This document shows, piece after piece, positions 41,372 through 51,550 of a stretch of DNA of 64,000 nucleotides. A program made the position numbers and the translations under genes. Numbering within the stretch: the stretch's first letter is position 1; each line of letters starts with the position of its first letter. Below the pieces are notes generated by a model that saw only the letters and a program-made list of their open reading frames with translations, made no database searches and was not told the DNA's origin. This DNA comes from Halobacillus sp. A5 (GTDB lineage: Bacteria; Bacillota; Bacilli; Bacillales; Halobacillaceae), in assembly GCF_024189315.1 (NCBI RefSeq), contig NZ_JAIZEO010000003.1, forward strand, positions 496,001-560,000, in the 5' to 3' direction.

Positions 41372-44248
41372 ATGGCCAGTAAGAACATTAGTATTAAAGG
41401 TGCACGGGCGCACAATTTAAAAAATATAGATATTGATATTCCTAAGAACAAACTAGTGGTTATGACCGGTCTTTCTGGCTCGGGGAAATCGTCTTTAGCG
41501 TTTGATACCATTTATGCTGAAGGACAACGCCGCTATGTGGAGTCGTTAAGTGCGTACGCGCGCCAGTTTCTCGGCCAGATGGACAAGCCGGATGTAGATT
41601 CCATTGAAGGGCTTTCACCGGCCATCTCGATTGATCAAAAAACGACGAGCAAGAACCCGCGTTCTACTGTCGGAACTGTCACAGAAATCTATGATTATTT
41701 ACGACTTCTCTATGCGAGAGTAGGGCGTCCAACCTGTCCTAATCACGGAATCGAAATTAGTTCGCAAACGGTACAGCAGATGGTGGATCAAGTTTTAGAG
41801 CACCCTGAACGCACGAAGATGCAGATCCTTGCTCCGGTGGTTTCAGGGCGTAAGGGAGAGCATGTTAAAGTTTTTGATCAACTGCAGAAAGAGGGTTACA
41901 TCCGTCTGCGTGTAGATGGCGAAATGAGGGAGATTTCCGAGGAAATAAAATTGGAGAAAAATAAAAAGCATTCAATAGAAGTGGTCGTTGATCGAATTGT
42001 AGTAAAAGAAGGTGTGAAAGGTCGTCTTTCTGATTCGTTGGAAACAGCGTTGAAGCTTGGAGGCGGTCATGTTCTAATCGACGTCATTGATGGAGAAGAG
42101 TTAATGTTCAGCGAGCACCATGCCTGTCCGATATGTGGATTTTCAATTGGTGAACTGGAGCCCCGCATGTTTTCCTTTAATAGTCCATATGGAGCTTGTA
42201 ATCGGTGTGATGGTCTTGGAACCCAGCTTGAGGTGGACCTTGACCTTGTAATCCCTGAATGGAGTAAGTCACTTAAGGAGCACGCTATAGCATCCTGGGA
42301 ACCGACAAGTTCACAGTACTACCCTCAGCTGCTTCAAAGCGTAGCGGATCATTATAACATTGACATGAACACACCTGTTAACGACCTCCCTAAAGATCAG
42401 ATGGACCATATTTTATACGGAAGCGGAGACGAAAAGGTACAATTTCGTTATGAGAATGACTTTGGGAAAGTTCGGGAAAATGAAATCTTTTTTGAAGGTG
42501 TGATTCCAAATATTTCGCGGCGATATCGTGAAACAGGCTCTGATTATATTCGTGAACAAATGGAAAAGTATATGGCGCAGAAGCCTTGTCCGAAATGTAA
42601 TGGAAACCGGTTGAATGAGGAAGCATTAGCTGTATTAGTCGGAGGTAAACATATAGGTGAAGCGACAGAGGCCTCTGTTACCGAAGCTAAAGCATTCTTT
42701 GAATCATTAGATTTAACAGATAAAGAAAAGACGATTGCCAAAATGATTTTAAAAGAAATTTGCGAGCGTTTAAGTTTCCTGGCCAATGTAGGATTGGACT
42801 ACTTAACGCTGTCAAGGTCCGCAGGTACTTTGTCAGGTGGAGAGGCGCAGCGAATCCGTTTGGCCACTCAGATCGGGTCAGCTCTTACAGGGGTTCTATA
42901 CGTGCTTGATGAACCTTCGATTGGACTGCATCAGCGGGACAATGACCGCCTGATTAATACACTCAAGAGAATGCGAGATTTGGATAATACGCTTATTGTG
43001 GTTGAGCATGATGAAGATACGATGTTAGCTGCCGATTACCTTATAGATATCGGTCCTGGCGCAGGAGCCCATGGCGGAGAAATTGTTACGCAGGGTACAC
43101 CAAAGCAGGTGATGCGAAGCGGTAAATCGCTCACCGGGCAGTATTTATCCGGTAAAAAATTCATTCCGCTTCCTGCTGAACGGCGTAGACCAGATGGCCG
43201 CCATTTGACTATTAAGCAGGCCGAAGAGAATAATTTAAAGAAAGTAAATGCAAAAATTCCCCTCGGCCTGCTGACAGCTGTAACCGGAGTTTCCGGATCT
43301 GGAAAAAGTACGCTGATTAACGACATATTATACAAAACACTGTCAATGAAACTCCATAACGGGAAACAAAAGCCCGGCAGGCATAAGGAGATTCAAGGGA
43401 TTCATGAGCTTGAGAAAGTGATCGACATCGATCAGTCTCCTATCGGACGAACGCCGAGGTCAAACCCTGCTACCTATACCGGAGTATTTGATGACATCCG
43501 TGAAGTTTTTGCACAAACAAATGAAGCTAAAATAAGAGGGTACAAAAAAGGACGCTTCAGCTTTAACGTAAAGGGCGGACGTTGTGAAGCATGCCGGGGA
43601 GACGGAATTATTAAAATTGAAATGCATTTCCTTCCGGATGTTTATGTTCCGTGCGAAGTTTGTCATGGCAAGCGTTACAACAGGGAAACGCTTGAAGTTA
43701 AATATAAAGGTAAGAGCATTTCAGATGTATTAGGTATGACCATTGAAGAAGCACTGGAGTTCTTTGCGAACATTCCGAAAATCAAAAGAAAAATGCAGAC
43801 TGTGGCTGACGTGGGCCTTGAGTATGTGAAGCTGGGGCAGCCGGCAACCACCCTGTCAGGTGGAGAAGCTCAACGCGTGAAGCTTGCGAGTGAACTTCAC
43901 CGCCGCTCAAACGGGAAGTCCTTTTATATTCTTGATGAACCCACCACCGGGCTGCATGTTGACGATATATCAAGACTTTTAAAAGTCCTCCAGCGGCTGG
44001 TGGATAATGGTGATTCTGTTCTAATTATTGAACATAGTCTTGACGTTATTAAAGAAGCAGACTACATTATTGATCTCGGTCCTGAAGGCGGGGAAAAAGG
44101 CGGACAGATTATTGCAACCGGTACACCGGAAGAAGTGGCTGAAGAGAAAGACTCTTATACAGGAAAGTATTTAAAGCCCATTCTCGAACGAGACCGCAAG
44201 CGAATGAGTGCAAAAGTTAAATCCAAAGAAAAGGTTGCCAGCAAGTAG
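41372..44248 (+). CDS. uvrA: Excinuclease ABC subunit A
   Basis: UvrA is the dimeric DNA damage sensor with two ABC ATPase modules. The 958-residue product has Walker [10 protein letters not shown] and GVSGSGKST, two signature motifs ([12 protein letters not shown] and [12 protein letters not shown]) and zinc-binding clusters (CPICGF...CNRCDGLG, and CEACRGDG...CEVCHGKRY). The start is ambiguous among ATG at 41360, 41363 and 41372; the last gives the usual [19 protein letters not shown]. The gene is coupled to uvrB at the ATGATGA junction and shares its SOS promoter. Confidence 0.96.
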   Translation: MASKNISIKGARAHNLKNIDIDIPKNKLVVMTGLSGSGKSSLAFDTIYAEGQRRYVESLSAYARQFLGQMDKPDVDSIEGLSPAISIDQKTTSKNPRSTVGTVTEIYDYLRLLYARVGRPTCPNHGIEISSQTVQQMVDQVLEHPERTKMQILAPVVSGRKGEHVKVFDQLQKEGYIRLRVDGEMREISEEIKLEKNKKHSIEVVVDRIVVKEGVKGRLSDSLETALKLGGGHVLIDVIDGEELMFSEHHACPICGFSIGELEPRMFSFNSPYGACNRCDGLGTQLEVDLDLVIPEWSKSLKEHAIASWEPTSSQYYPQLLQSVADHYNIDMNTPVNDLPKDQMDHILYGSGDEKVQFRYENDFGKVRENEIFFEGVIPNISRRYRETGSDYIREQMEKYMAQKPCPKCNGNRLNEEALAVLVGGKHIGEATEASVTEAKAFFESLDLTDKEKTIAKMILKEICERLSFLANVGLDYLTLSRSAGTLSGGEAQRIRLATQIGSALTGVLYVLDEPSIGLHQRDNDRLINTLKRMRDLDNTLIVVEHDEDTMLAADYLIDIGPGAGAHGGEIVTQGTPKQVMRSGKSLTGQYLSGKKFIPLPAERRRPDGRHLTIKQAEENNLKKVNAKIPLGLLTAVTGVSGSGKSTLINDILYKTLSMKLHNGKQKPGRHKEIQGIHELEKVIDIDQSPIGRTPRSNPATYTGVFDDIREVFAQTNEAKIRGYKKGRFSFNVKGGRCEACRGDGIIKIEMHFLPDVYVPCEVCHGKRYNRETLEVKYKGKSISDVLGMTIEEALEFFANIPKIKRKMQTVADVGLEYVKLGQPATTLSGGEAQRVKLASELHRRSNGKSFYILDEPTTGLHVDDISRLLKVLQRLVDNGDSVLIIEHSLDVIKEADYIIDLGPEGGEKGGQIIATGTPEEVAEEKDSYTGKYLKPILERDRKRMSAKVKSKEKVASK

Positions 44249-44317
44249 ATGCTTTGACGCAGGCTGATGAATTAAGTATCGTTAAACAAGAGACGTTTAA
44301 CGGGAGGAATTTTTGAA

Positions 44318-44692
44318 ATGAAAGCAATTGAACAATCTGTTGTACAGGAATATATTAATAAGTTTGCGAATAAAGATGTGTATATTCATTTAGAAACAAC
44401 TAATGGTGCCTACGCGAGTCATTTTGATGAAAAAGCATACAATGTGGGTGCTTTTATTCGTAACGCTCAAGTAAATTACCAGCATGGTAAAATTGTAAGT
44501 ACCGGCGGTTCGTTTCGTGTTGGTTTAAAACTGGATTTAGGCTGGGTATACGCAGAAGGTCTCAGTGATTTTGAATTTGACGAACACGGCCGGTTGTTGA
44601 TGGCCGGCCATGATCGTGAAGGCCGGTTAATGGTAGCACTCGAAATTAGCGAAAAACCATTTACGCATGAGGCTGAAGAAGATGAATCATAA
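44318..44692 (+). CDS. yojF: YojF-family (DUF1806) protein, partner gene of bshB2
   Basis: A 124-residue cytosolic protein (MKAIEQSVVQEYINKFANKDVYIHLETTNGAY...) with the beta-rich DUF1806 pattern (GAFIRNAQVNYQHGKIVSTGGSFRVGLKLDLGWVYAEGLS). In B. subtilis yojF precedes yojG (bshB2), as it does here. Its biochemical role is unknown; the constant pairing suggests a link to bacillithiol formation. ACGGGAGGA precedes the ATG. The 3' end overlaps bshB2 by 11 bases. Confidence 0.88.
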   Translation: MKAIEQSVVQEYINKFANKDVYIHLETTNGAYASHFDEKAYNVGAFIRNAQVNYQHGKIVSTGGSFRVGLKLDLGWVYAEGLSDFEFDEHGRLLMAGHDREGRLMVALEISEKPFTHEAEEDES

Positions 44693-45350
44693 ACAAAAGC
44701 ATTTGCTGGTTATCTTTCCGCATCCTGATGATGAATCTTTTGGGGCTTCAGGTACTATTTCAAAGTTTCGTGATGAGGGAGTGCCTGTAACATACTTGTG
44801 TGGAACTTTAGGCGAAATGGGCAGGAACATGGGCAGCCCTGTATTTGCCAATAGGGAAACATTGTATAATTTCCGCAAAAAAGAACTTAATCAAGCAGCT
44901 CGTAATCTGGATATTAACGTGGAGCTCTTAGGGTACAGGGACAAAACTTTGGAGTTCGAGCCGTCCGAGGAATTAGCCAAACATTTAAAGGATCGAATAG
45001 AACTGCATAAGGCCACAACCATCATTACCCATTACCCTGGATATGGAGTTCATCCTGATCATGATGCGCTGGGAAGAGCGGTGGTGAAGGCAGTGGAGAT
45101 GATAGAGCCTGGTTTCCGCCCCGAAGTGTGGATGCATGCAATAAGCAATGATTCTGAGAAAGATCTGGGAGAACCCGATTTTATTTTTGATATTACCCCC
45201 TACTGGGAGAGAAAAGAAGCTGCGATACGTGCTCATTTATCCCAGGCCGATGGTATGATGAATTTAATTGAAGAGCAGGACCAGGCTTCTGAACACTACC
45301 AAAGGTTAAAAACTGAACAATTTTACCGCTGGATTTTTCCCACAGATTGA
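44682..45350 (+). CDS. bshB2: Bacillithiol biosynthesis deacetylase BshB2
   Basis: A zinc-dependent LmbE/PIG-L deacetylase that removes acetate from GlcNAc-malate (and possibly bacillithiol conjugates), 222 residues. The metal site is visible as HPDDE at residues 14-18 and HPDHDALG around residue 125. The family words CGTLGEMGRNMG and THYPGYGVHPDHD match YojG. ATG 44682 lies inside the end of yojF. The gene indicates that the organism uses bacillithiol as its main low-molecular-weight thiol. Confidence 0.92.
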   Translation: MNHKQKHLLVIFPHPDDESFGASGTISKFRDEGVPVTYLCGTLGEMGRNMGSPVFANRETLYNFRKKELNQAARNLDINVELLGYRDKTLEFEPSEELAKHLKDRIELHKATTIITHYPGYGVHPDHDALGRAVVKAVEMIEPGFRPEVWMHAISNDSEKDLGEPDFIFDITPYWERKEAAIRAHLSQADGMMNLIEEQDQASEHYQRLKTEQFYRWIFPTD

Positions 45351-45356
45351 CGTTGA

Positions 45357-45398
45357 AGACACCTTGTAGATTCCACTTATTCTCAAGGTGTCTTTTTC
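45357..45398 (+). terminator. Terminator of yojF-bshB2
   Basis: AGACACCTTG pairs perfectly with CAAGGTGTCT around a 17-nt loop and is followed by TTTTCTT. Confidence 0.85.
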
Positions 45399-45474
45399 TT
45401 ATATCAACCTAATCAACATAGAAGTTTTTTATAGGGCTGCTCAGGGAATAAAAACTAAAAGGAGCGATTTAGAT

Positions 45475-46503
45475 ATGAGCGAAGAGAGAATGAAAATACT
45501 TAAAATGGTCGAAAATGGAACGATTTCTGCAGAGGAAGGCGAGAAACTTCTCAAGGCAGTTGAATATTCTAAAGAGGAAGAAGGTAAAGCTTCTGCCGGG
45601 AGGAAATATGGGCTTAAGGATTTTGTAGGAGAAGCATTAGATAAAATAAAAAATGCTGATTTTGACCTTTCTTTCGGCGATTCGGTAGAATTTAAATACC
45701 ATTTGGAGACAGGAGATGAAGCATTTCACGATTTAGATATATCCATTGCCAATGGCTCATTACACCTTGAACCTTGGCAGGAAACTTATGCTCAGGCCGA
45801 ATGTCATGTTAAGGTTTATCAGGCCAATGATGAAAAAGAAGCTAAAGAGCAATTTCTGGCTGATGGTCAGTTTGATGTAACGAATGGTATCCTGAGATTT
45901 GCCAACCCTTCTAAGAAAATTAAGACGTTCGTTAAATTGTATCTGCCTTCAAAGCGGTATGACTTTATTAAAGCGAGGTTATCTAATGGAACGATCACCT
46001 CCCACGACGTGGTGTCAGATCACTTTCATTTGAAAACCACTAACGGTTCGTTACGTGTGAAAAGGTCAAATGGAGAGTCATGCAAACTTGAAACTGGAAA
46101 CGGCTCAGTTACCATTGCTGAAAGTAAATTCGATGTTTGTGAAGCTGATACGATTAATGGCTCCGTTAAACTGGATGGCCAGTTCGGTAAATCAGATGCT
46201 TCTGCTGTGACCGGAAGTATTACGGTTAATAACGATGGAGAAACCGCGCATACCGGCTTCTTTAAAACAACGACCGGTCAAATAACGGTCAGCCTTCCGG
46301 AAAATAAAAGAATTGATGGAAAGATCAGTACTTCAATGGGAAGTCTGAACTGTGATATAGAAAATTATAAAATTCTCAGGAACAAAAAAGAAATGATTAG
46401 TAAAGAGCTTGTATTTGAAGCTCGTGAGAATTACGAACAAGTCTACCATTTTGAGGCAGATACGAAGACTGGATCTGTCACGGTGAAAGATGTATCTATT
46501 TGA
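45475..46503 (+). CDS. yvlB: YvlB-like DUF4097 beta-repeat protein
   Basis: A 342-residue protein. The N-terminal helical segment (MSEERMKILKMVENGTISAEEGEKLLKAVE) is the short SHOCT-like domain found in YvlB and anti-sigma-like proteins. The rest is a DUF4097 beta-helix of repeated NGS/NGT turns (IANGSLHLE, LSNGTITSHD, TTNGSLRVK, TGNGSVTIAE, TINGSVKLD, VTGSITVNN). In B. subtilis yvlB belongs to the envelope-stress yvlABCD operon; here yvlA and yvlC are missing and yvlD follows. AAAGGAGCG precedes the ATG at 45475. Function unknown, presumably envelope stress. Confidence 0.83.
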   Translation: MSEERMKILKMVENGTISAEEGEKLLKAVEYSKEEEGKASAGRKYGLKDFVGEALDKIKNADFDLSFGDSVEFKYHLETGDEAFHDLDISIANGSLHLEPWQETYAQAECHVKVYQANDEKEAKEQFLADGQFDVTNGILRFANPSKKIKTFVKLYLPSKRYDFIKARLSNGTITSHDVVSDHFHLKTTNGSLRVKRSNGESCKLETGNGSVTIAESKFDVCEADTINGSVKLDGQFGKSDASAVTGSITVNNDGETAHTGFFKTTTGQITVSLPENKRIDGKISTSMGSLNCDIENYKILRNKKEMISKELVFEARENYEQVYHFEADTKTGSVTVKDVSI

Positions 46504-46528
46504 TTTGATGTAAAAGGATGGGATTCGA

Positions 46529-46873
46529 TTGAAAAATTGGCTGCTTCATATACTAGTCAATGCAATTGCGATTATATTTGTAAGCTTTGTATTTACCTCA
46601 GTCGAGATTGATGGATTCATTGGGGCTCTGATAGCCGCCTTTATTTTATCCATATTAAATGCGATTGTAAGACCGATTTTAGTGATTTTAACCTTGCCCA
46701 TTACCTTTATTACGTTAGGGTTGTTCCTGTTGGTTGTCAATGCAATTACGCTGGCAATGACGGATGGATTATTAGGCTCAATGTTTGAAATTGATGGCTT
46801 TGGAATGACGATTTTAGCGGCTCTTGTCATCTCATTAATCAACCTCGTACTCAATAAAATGATTAAAGATTAA
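46529..46873 (+). CDS. yvlD: YvlD-family small membrane protein (phage-holin-4-like)
   Basis: A 114-residue protein of four membrane segments (MKNWLLHILVNAIAIIFVSFVF..., then IVRPILVILTLPITFITLGLFLLVVNAITL). The family is annotated as mycobacterial holin-4-like or YvlD; no lytic role is shown. The start is TTG at 46529 with AAAGGATGG upstream. It lies 25 bases after yvlB and ends at a strong terminator, so the two form an operon likely tied to envelope stress. Confidence 0.85.
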   Translation: MKNWLLHILVNAIAIIFVSFVFTSVEIDGFIGALIAAFILSILNAIVRPILVILTLPITFITLGLFLLVVNAITLAMTDGLLGSMFEIDGFGMTILAALVISLINLVLNKMIKD

Positions 46874-46877
46874 GTAA

Positions 46878-46914
46878 AGTCCTGCAGGGGATGATCACCC
46901 TGTAGGACTTTTTC
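46878..46914 (+). terminator. Terminator of yvlB-yvlD
   Basis: AAGTCCTGCAGGG pairs with CCCTGTAGGACTT (one G-T pair) and is followed by TTT. Confidence 0.9.
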
Positions 46915-46936
46915 TATCCAAGATTGTGATAAAACA

Positions 46937-46945
46937 TGCTACAAT
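46937..46945 (+). promoter_or_regulatory. Extended -10 promoter of hprK
   Basis: TGCTACAAT forms a TGn-extended -10 box about 40 nt before the hprK start. No good -35 box is seen. Confidence 0.5.
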
Positions 46946-46983
46946 AAGGGACAGTGAAGTTACGATATCGAGGAGGTTAAACT

Positions 46984-47919
46984 ATGAGCAAGGTGAGAAC
47001 AGAGCATTTGCTGGATCGCTTTGAATTGGAATTAGTCGCAGGTGAAGATGGAGTTCATCGTGAAATACATATGAGTGATATCTCCAGACCTGGAGTTGAA
47101 ATGACGGGTTATTTTAAATTTTATCCTAAGGATCGATTACAGCTGCTCGGCAAAACGGAACTCTCTTATTTCAATGAACTGACTCATGAACAAAGAAAGC
47201 ACCGGGCGGAACAGCTTTGTACGGATATTACACCGGGCATTGTGATCACCAGAGGAATGGATATACCGGAGGAGCTTGCAGTTGCTTCGAAGGAAGCTGG
47301 CGTGCCGCTGATGCGCTCTCCTTACAAAACCACACGAGTAATCAGCCGCTTAACCAATTTTCTTGAATCAAAATTTGCGCCTTTTACTGCTATTCACGGA
47401 GTTCTCGTTGATATTTACGGAATCGGTGTTCTTATTACTGGTCAGAGCGGAGTAGGTAAGAGTGAGACTGCTCTTGAACTGGTAAAGCGTGGTCATCGGT
47501 TAGTTGCTGATGATAGTGTAGAAATTAGACAAGAAGATTACGATACTCTCATTGGAAACAGCCCTCCACTTATTGAACACTTACTCGAGATCCGCGGACT
47601 AGGTATAATAAATGTTATGACTTTGTTTGGAGCAGGGGCTGTGCGCAGCTTTAAGCGTATTACATTAGTTATTAACCTGGAAATATGGGATAAAAACAAA
47701 CAATACGACCGCTTAGGATTAGAAGAAGAAACGATGAAAATTATGGATGCAGAAATTCCTAAAGCGACCATTCCGGTGCGGCCGGGTCGTAACTTAGCCG
47801 TTATTATTGAGGTGGCCGCTATGAATTTCCGTTTAAAACGTATGGGCGTTAATGCCGCGGAAGAGTTTTCTGAACGGTTAACTAAAGTAATCGACGAAGA
47901 TCAAACAACTGACGAGTAA
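46984..47919 (+). CDS. hprK: HPr kinase/phosphorylase
   Basis: The sensor enzyme of carbon catabolite repression: it phosphorylates or dephosphorylates Ser46 of HPr and so controls CcpA. The 311-residue product has Walker A GQSGVGKS at 153-160, with Lys159 and Ser160, and the HprK signature [25 protein letters not shown] precedes the ATG. It heads the conserved hprK-lgt-yvoD-ppaX-yvoF series. PpaX removes the pyrophosphate formed by the phosphorylase reaction, which explains the linkage. Confidence 0.97.
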   Translation: MSKVRTEHLLDRFELELVAGEDGVHREIHMSDISRPGVEMTGYFKFYPKDRLQLLGKTELSYFNELTHEQRKHRAEQLCTDITPGIVITRGMDIPEELAVASKEAGVPLMRSPYKTTRVISRLTNFLESKFAPFTAIHGVLVDIYGIGVLITGQSGVGKSETALELVKRGHRLVADDSVEIRQEDYDTLIGNSPPLIEHLLEIRGLGIINVMTLFGAGAVRSFKRITLVINLEIWDKNKQYDRLGLEEETMKIMDAEIPKATIPVRPGRNLAVIIEVAAMNFRLKRMGVNAAEEFSERLTKVIDEDQTTDE

Positions 47920-47932
47920 GGAGAGAATTATT

Positions 47933-48766
47933 TTGTCTTGTACACCCGAATCATTAGACAGAGTCCTGTTGCAGCTGGGTCCTCTTTCAATCTATTGGTA
48001 TGGAGTAATCATTGCTTCAGGAGCTTTTCTAGGGCTGCTCCTCGCTACTAGAGAGACCGAGCGGCTTGGTTTAAAGAAAGACTATATGGTAGATATTGTC
48101 GTTTACGCCATTCCTATTGCTATTTTAAGTGCCCGTCTGTATTATGTAATCTTTGAATGGGACCGTTACATCGGTGAGCCATGGTGGAAAATTTTTGCCA
48201 TTTGGGAAGGCGGAATTGCGATTCATGGGGCTCTTATCGGCTCATTTTTAGTTGCTTTTTTCTATACTAAAGCCAAGGGACTATCATTCTGGATGATTGC
48301 TGATATTGCGGCACCGAGTATTATCCTTGGCCAGGCTGTAGGCCGTTGGGGCAATTTTATGAATCAGGAAGCGCATGGCGGACCAGTAACGGAATCATTT
48401 TATAACAATTATATGCAGTTTCTGCCTAATTTCATTAATCAGCAGATGTGTATTGACGGAACTGTTTACCATCCAACATTCCTGTATGAATCCCTATGGA
48501 ACATTTTAGGGTTTATTGTGCTGCTCGTGATGAGACACAAATTTAACCCTCGCCGCGGAGAAGTTTTTCTCAGCTATGCCATTTGGTATTCGATCGGTCG
48601 ATTCTATGTAGAAGGTCTGCGGACGGACAGCCTATATTTGTTTGGAGAAATCCGTACGGCCCAGCTGATATCAATTTTACTCATAGTTTTTGCTGTCGGT
48701 CTAATGATATACCGAAGAAAAGCGGGGCTGGCTAATAAATATTATAACGGAAAAAAAGTAAAGTAA
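47933..48766 (+). CDS. lgt: Prolipoprotein diacylglyceryl transferase
   Basis: Lgt adds diacylglycerol to the lipobox cysteine of prelipoproteins, such as the CccB-like and ABC-binding lipoproteins in this window. The 277-residue product has about seven membrane segments and the Lgt signature [15 protein letters not shown], with the conserved YGVIIASG and [11 protein letters not shown] segments. The start is TTG at 47933 preceded by AAGGAGAG. It lies 13 bases after hprK. Confidence 0.95.
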   Translation: MSCTPESLDRVLLQLGPLSIYWYGVIIASGAFLGLLLATRETERLGLKKDYMVDIVVYAIPIAILSARLYYVIFEWDRYIGEPWWKIFAIWEGGIAIHGALIGSFLVAFFYTKAKGLSFWMIADIAAPSIILGQAVGRWGNFMNQEAHGGPVTESFYNNYMQFLPNFINQQMCIDGTVYHPTFLYESLWNILGFIVLLVMRHKFNPRRGEVFLSYAIWYSIGRFYVEGLRTDSLYLFGEIRTAQLISILLIVFAVGLMIYRRKAGLANKYYNGKKVK

Positions 48767-48779
48767 TGGGGGTGCAGCT

Positions 48780-49724
48780 ATGCAATCAATACTAATGGAG
48801 GGATTGAAGAAAGGCCTGCATTTGACGTGGACATTGGGAAAAGTCATTTTTCCCGTTACTTTAATTGTAACCATTCTTCAATTTACTCCTGTGTTACCGT
48901 GGGCCATGAAACAGCTTGAACCTCTTATGCGACTTCTTGGCCTATCTGGAGAAGCTGCTGTCCCTTTGGTTCTTGGAAACTTTCTGAATTTATACGCAGG
49001 TATTGCAGCGATTATTACGTTTGATTTCTCGGTAAAAGAAGTATTTATTTTAGCCGTGATGCTCTCCTTTTCACATAATCTAATCATCGAGTCAACTGTT
49101 GCGAAAAAAGTGGGTGTCAGCTGGTGGCTCGTGATCGGTGTCCGTATGGGACTGGCGTTAATATCGGCAGTACTTATTAACTTTGCCTGGAGTGGGGGAC
49201 AGGAGCAGGCTAAATACGGAATGGCACCTGAGCGTCAATCAGAACCGGAAGGCTGGATGGAAATTATTCTCCAGGGCTTTCAGACAGCTGGGATGGGAAT
49301 CGTACAGCTTGCTTTAATCGTTATCCCGTTAATGGTCGTTATGCAGTATCTGCGTGAAAAAGGCTGGCTTGACCGGTTTTCTGAATGGCTGGCTCCTGCC
49401 ACACGTTTTCTAGGCATGGAACGGAATACGTCTATGACTTTGGCGGCAGGGTTAACCATAGGGCTGGCTTATGGAGCAGGCTTAATGATTCAAGCGGTCG
49501 AGGAAGATGGGGTTTCTAAAAAAGATATGTTTCTAGCCATGATCTTCCTGGTATCCTGCCATGCGGTGGTAGAAGATACGTTGATATTTATACCTTTAGG
49601 CATACCTATCTGGCCTCTGCTTGTAATCAGGCTGTTGACCGCTGTTTTATTAACTGCGGCTGTTGGTTATGTTTGGAATAGAGCACGAAGAGAGAAAAGG
49701 GGAAGTTTAAGCCATGAGTATTAA
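48780..49724 (+). CDS. yvoD: YvoD-like nucleoside-recognition (Gate) domain membrane protein
   Basis: A 314-residue membrane protein with about eight segments in two halves, each bearing a Gate-domain pattern (VPLVLGNFLNLYAGIAAIITF and LAAGLTIGLAYGAGLMIQA). B. subtilis YvoD occupies the same slot between lgt and ppaX. The function is unknown; transport of a small molecule is only a guess. GGGGGTG precedes the ATG, and the 3' end overlaps ppaX by 11 bases. Confidence 0.82.
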   Translation: MQSILMEGLKKGLHLTWTLGKVIFPVTLIVTILQFTPVLPWAMKQLEPLMRLLGLSGEAAVPLVLGNFLNLYAGIAAIITFDFSVKEVFILAVMLSFSHNLIIESTVAKKVGVSWWLVIGVRMGLALISAVLINFAWSGGQEQAKYGMAPERQSEPEGWMEIILQGFQTAGMGIVQLALIVIPLMVVMQYLREKGWLDRFSEWLAPATRFLGMERNTSMTLAAGLTIGLAYGAGLMIQAVEEDGVSKKDMFLAMIFLVSCHAVVEDTLIFIPLGIPIWPLLVIRLLTAVLLTAAVGYVWNRARREKRGSLSHEY

Positions 49725-50352
49725 TACAATTTTGTTTGATTTAGATGGGACTTTAATAGACACCAACGAGCTGATCATTTCATCATTTACTCATACGGTC
49801 GGACAGTATGCAGAAAGACCATATTCCCGGGAAGAAATATTAGATTTCATAGGTCCTCCACTTCGCGAAAGCCTGGCAGTCGTGAATGCAGAACGTGTAG
49901 AGGAAATGGTGCTGACATATCGTGAACATAACATTACTAATCATGACCACTTTGTGAGGGCGTATGATGGAGTAGTTGAAACTATAAAAGAACTGAAGGC
50001 AAGAGGTTACCAGCTGGGTATTGTTACTACTAAAATGCGCCATACTGTACAGATGGGCCTGGATTTGACCGGACTTAATGATTTATTTGAAGTTGTTGTG
50101 ACTCTTGATGATGTGCAAAATGCCAAACCACATCCGGAACCTATTATAAAGGCTCTGCAGCAATTAAACGGGAAACCAGAAGATACACTGATGGTCGGAG
50201 ATAATACCCACGATATTGAAGCCGGAAAAAATGCCGGAACGCATACGGCTGGTGTGGCATGGACGATAAAGGGCCGACAAGTCCTTGATGATCTTAATCC
50301 TGATTATATGCTTAATGAAATGAATGATCTGCTGGACGTTTTAGGAGGATAA
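49714..50352 (+). CDS. ppaX: Inorganic pyrophosphatase PpaX (HAD family)
   Basis: Hydrolyses pyrophosphate released by HPr phosphorylase. The 212-residue product has the HAD nucleophile Asp9 and general acid Asp11 (FDLDGTLIDTNE), cap domain, motif II VTTKM, motif III Lys in NAKPHPEP and motif IV MVGDNTHDIEAGKNAG. The length and operon position agree with B. subtilis PpaX (216). It is translationally coupled to yvoD and followed four bases later by yvoF. Confidence 0.92.
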   Translation: MSINTILFDLDGTLIDTNELIISSFTHTVGQYAERPYSREEILDFIGPPLRESLAVVNAERVEEMVLTYREHNITNHDHFVRAYDGVVETIKELKARGYQLGIVTTKMRHTVQMGLDLTGLNDLFEVVVTLDDVQNAKPHPEPIIKALQQLNGKPEDTLMVGDNTHDIEAGKNAGTHTAGVAWTIKGRQVLDDLNPDYMLNEMNDLLDVLGG

Positions 50353-50355
50353 TCT

Positions 50356-50886
50356 ATGCGGCGTACTGAACGATATCAAGTACATGATGCGAATTCGCTC
50401 TGGCACATTTATAAGACTGTTCCTTTCTTAAAGGTTGTCAAAAATTTCATAGTTATTCAATTAGCGAGGTACACCCCATTTTTACAGGTCAAAAATGGGA
50501 TGTACCGTCGTTTTTTAGGCCTGAAAGTTGGTGACCAGACGGCTTTTGCATTAATGGTCATGGTAGATATTATGTTCCCTGAAAAAATATCGGTAGGCCG
50601 CAATTCAGTAATTGGCTACAATACTACAATTCTTGCACACGAATACTTAATTAAAGAATATCGTCTGGGTGATGTAGTAATTGGTGATGAGGTCTTGATT
50701 GGAGCTAATACTACTATACTTCCCGGGGTGAGGATCGGAGATGGGGCTGTAGTTTCAGCCGGCACTCTTGTGCATAAGGATGTGCCTGAAGGAGCTTTTG
50801 CGGGCGGCAACCCTATGACAATTATATACACGAAAGAAGAAATGATCGAACGAATGAAGATGGAGGGGGTAAAGGATGAGTCTTGA
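50356..50886 (+). CDS. yvoF: YvoF-like left-handed beta-helix acyltransferase
   Basis: A 176-residue protein with hexapeptide repeats (ISVGRNSVIGYNTTILAHEYLI, VVIGDEVLIGANTTILPGVRIGDGAVVSAGTLV) ending in the AGGNP turn, typical of trimeric O-acetyltransferases. B. subtilis YvoF lies in the same position. The substrate is unknown. Its last codons overlap the start of glpP by 11 bases, so the glycerol regulator is joined directly to this operon. Confidence 0.87.
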   Translation: MRRTERYQVHDANSLWHIYKTVPFLKVVKNFIVIQLARYTPFLQVKNGMYRRFLGLKVGDQTAFALMVMVDIMFPEKISVGRNSVIGYNTTILAHEYLIKEYRLGDVVIGDEVLIGANTTILPGVRIGDGAVVSAGTLVHKDVPEGAFAGGNPMTIIYTKEEMIERMKMEGVKDES

Positions 50887-51421
50887 GCAGGTTGTATTGC
50901 CAGCTGTGAAAAATATGAAAGACTTTGAAAAGCTACTTACGACCTCTACACAATACATTATTATCCTCGAGAGCAGGTTAGGTCTTTTGCACAAGGTGGT
51001 CAGGGCCGGTCAAAAGGCCGGAAAGAAAGTGTGGGTTCACGTCGATTTAATTCAAGGGTTGAAAGCTGACGACTATGGTATGGAGTTCCTTGGACGGGTA
51101 GTTAAGCCGGATGGAGTGATTACGACCCGTTCACACGTTATTCAGCAAGCGAAGAAATATAAGCTTACATCAGTTCAGAGGTTGTTTTTGATAGACAGCC
51201 AGGCCGTAGAACATAATGCTGCTATCATCAAAAAAGTTAAACCCGATTATGTGGAAGTTTTGCCCGGAATTGTTCCGGGAATGATAAGAGAGATTAAGGA
51301 TCAATTAGGAGTTCCCGTAATTGCAGGTGGTCTTATTCGTACGAAAGAAGAAACAAGCGCTGCCGTACAAGCTGGCGCTTCTGCAGTCTCTACTTCACGT
51401 ACAGAGCTATGGGAATTTTAA
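50876..51421 (+). CDS. glpP: Glycerol uptake operon antiterminator GlpP
   Basis: GlpP binds glycerol-3-phosphate and then the leader mRNA of glp genes to prevent early termination and stabilise the message. The 181-residue product has the family words LESRLGLLHKVV, HVDLIQGLKADDYG and EVLPGIVPGMIREIKD, with a phosphate-binding AGGLIRTKEE near the end. GGAGGGGG precedes the ATG, which lies inside yvoF. Leaders with terminator hairpins precede glpF and glpD downstream. Confidence 0.94.
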   Translation: MSLEQVVLPAVKNMKDFEKLLTTSTQYIIILESRLGLLHKVVRAGQKAGKKVWVHVDLIQGLKADDYGMEFLGRVVKPDGVITTRSHVIQQAKKYKLTSVQRLFLIDSQAVEHNAAIIKKVKPDYVEVLPGIVPGMIREIKDQLGVPVIAGGLIRTKEETSAAVQAGASAVSTSRTELWEF

Positions 51422-51463
51422 CATCCTAATTTTAATGCGTATATCGTCAGAGTAGTGCGTACC

Positions 51464-51512
51464 CACACAAATAACAATAGCATAGGGCTATTTTTATATT
51501 GTGTGTTTTTTA
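51464..51512 (+). promoter_or_regulatory. Leader terminator of glpFK, likely GlpP antitermination target
   Basis: CACACAAATA pairs with TATTGTGTG (one bulge) and encloses AATAGC-ATAGG-GCTATT; TTTTTTA follows. It lies between glpP and the glpF ribosome site, so it must be overcome for glpFK expression. No clear promoter was identified between the end of glpP and this hairpin. Confidence 0.7.
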
Positions 51513-51550
51513 TTGGCTGCTGTCCATTACGGTTGAAAGGGGATCAGGAT

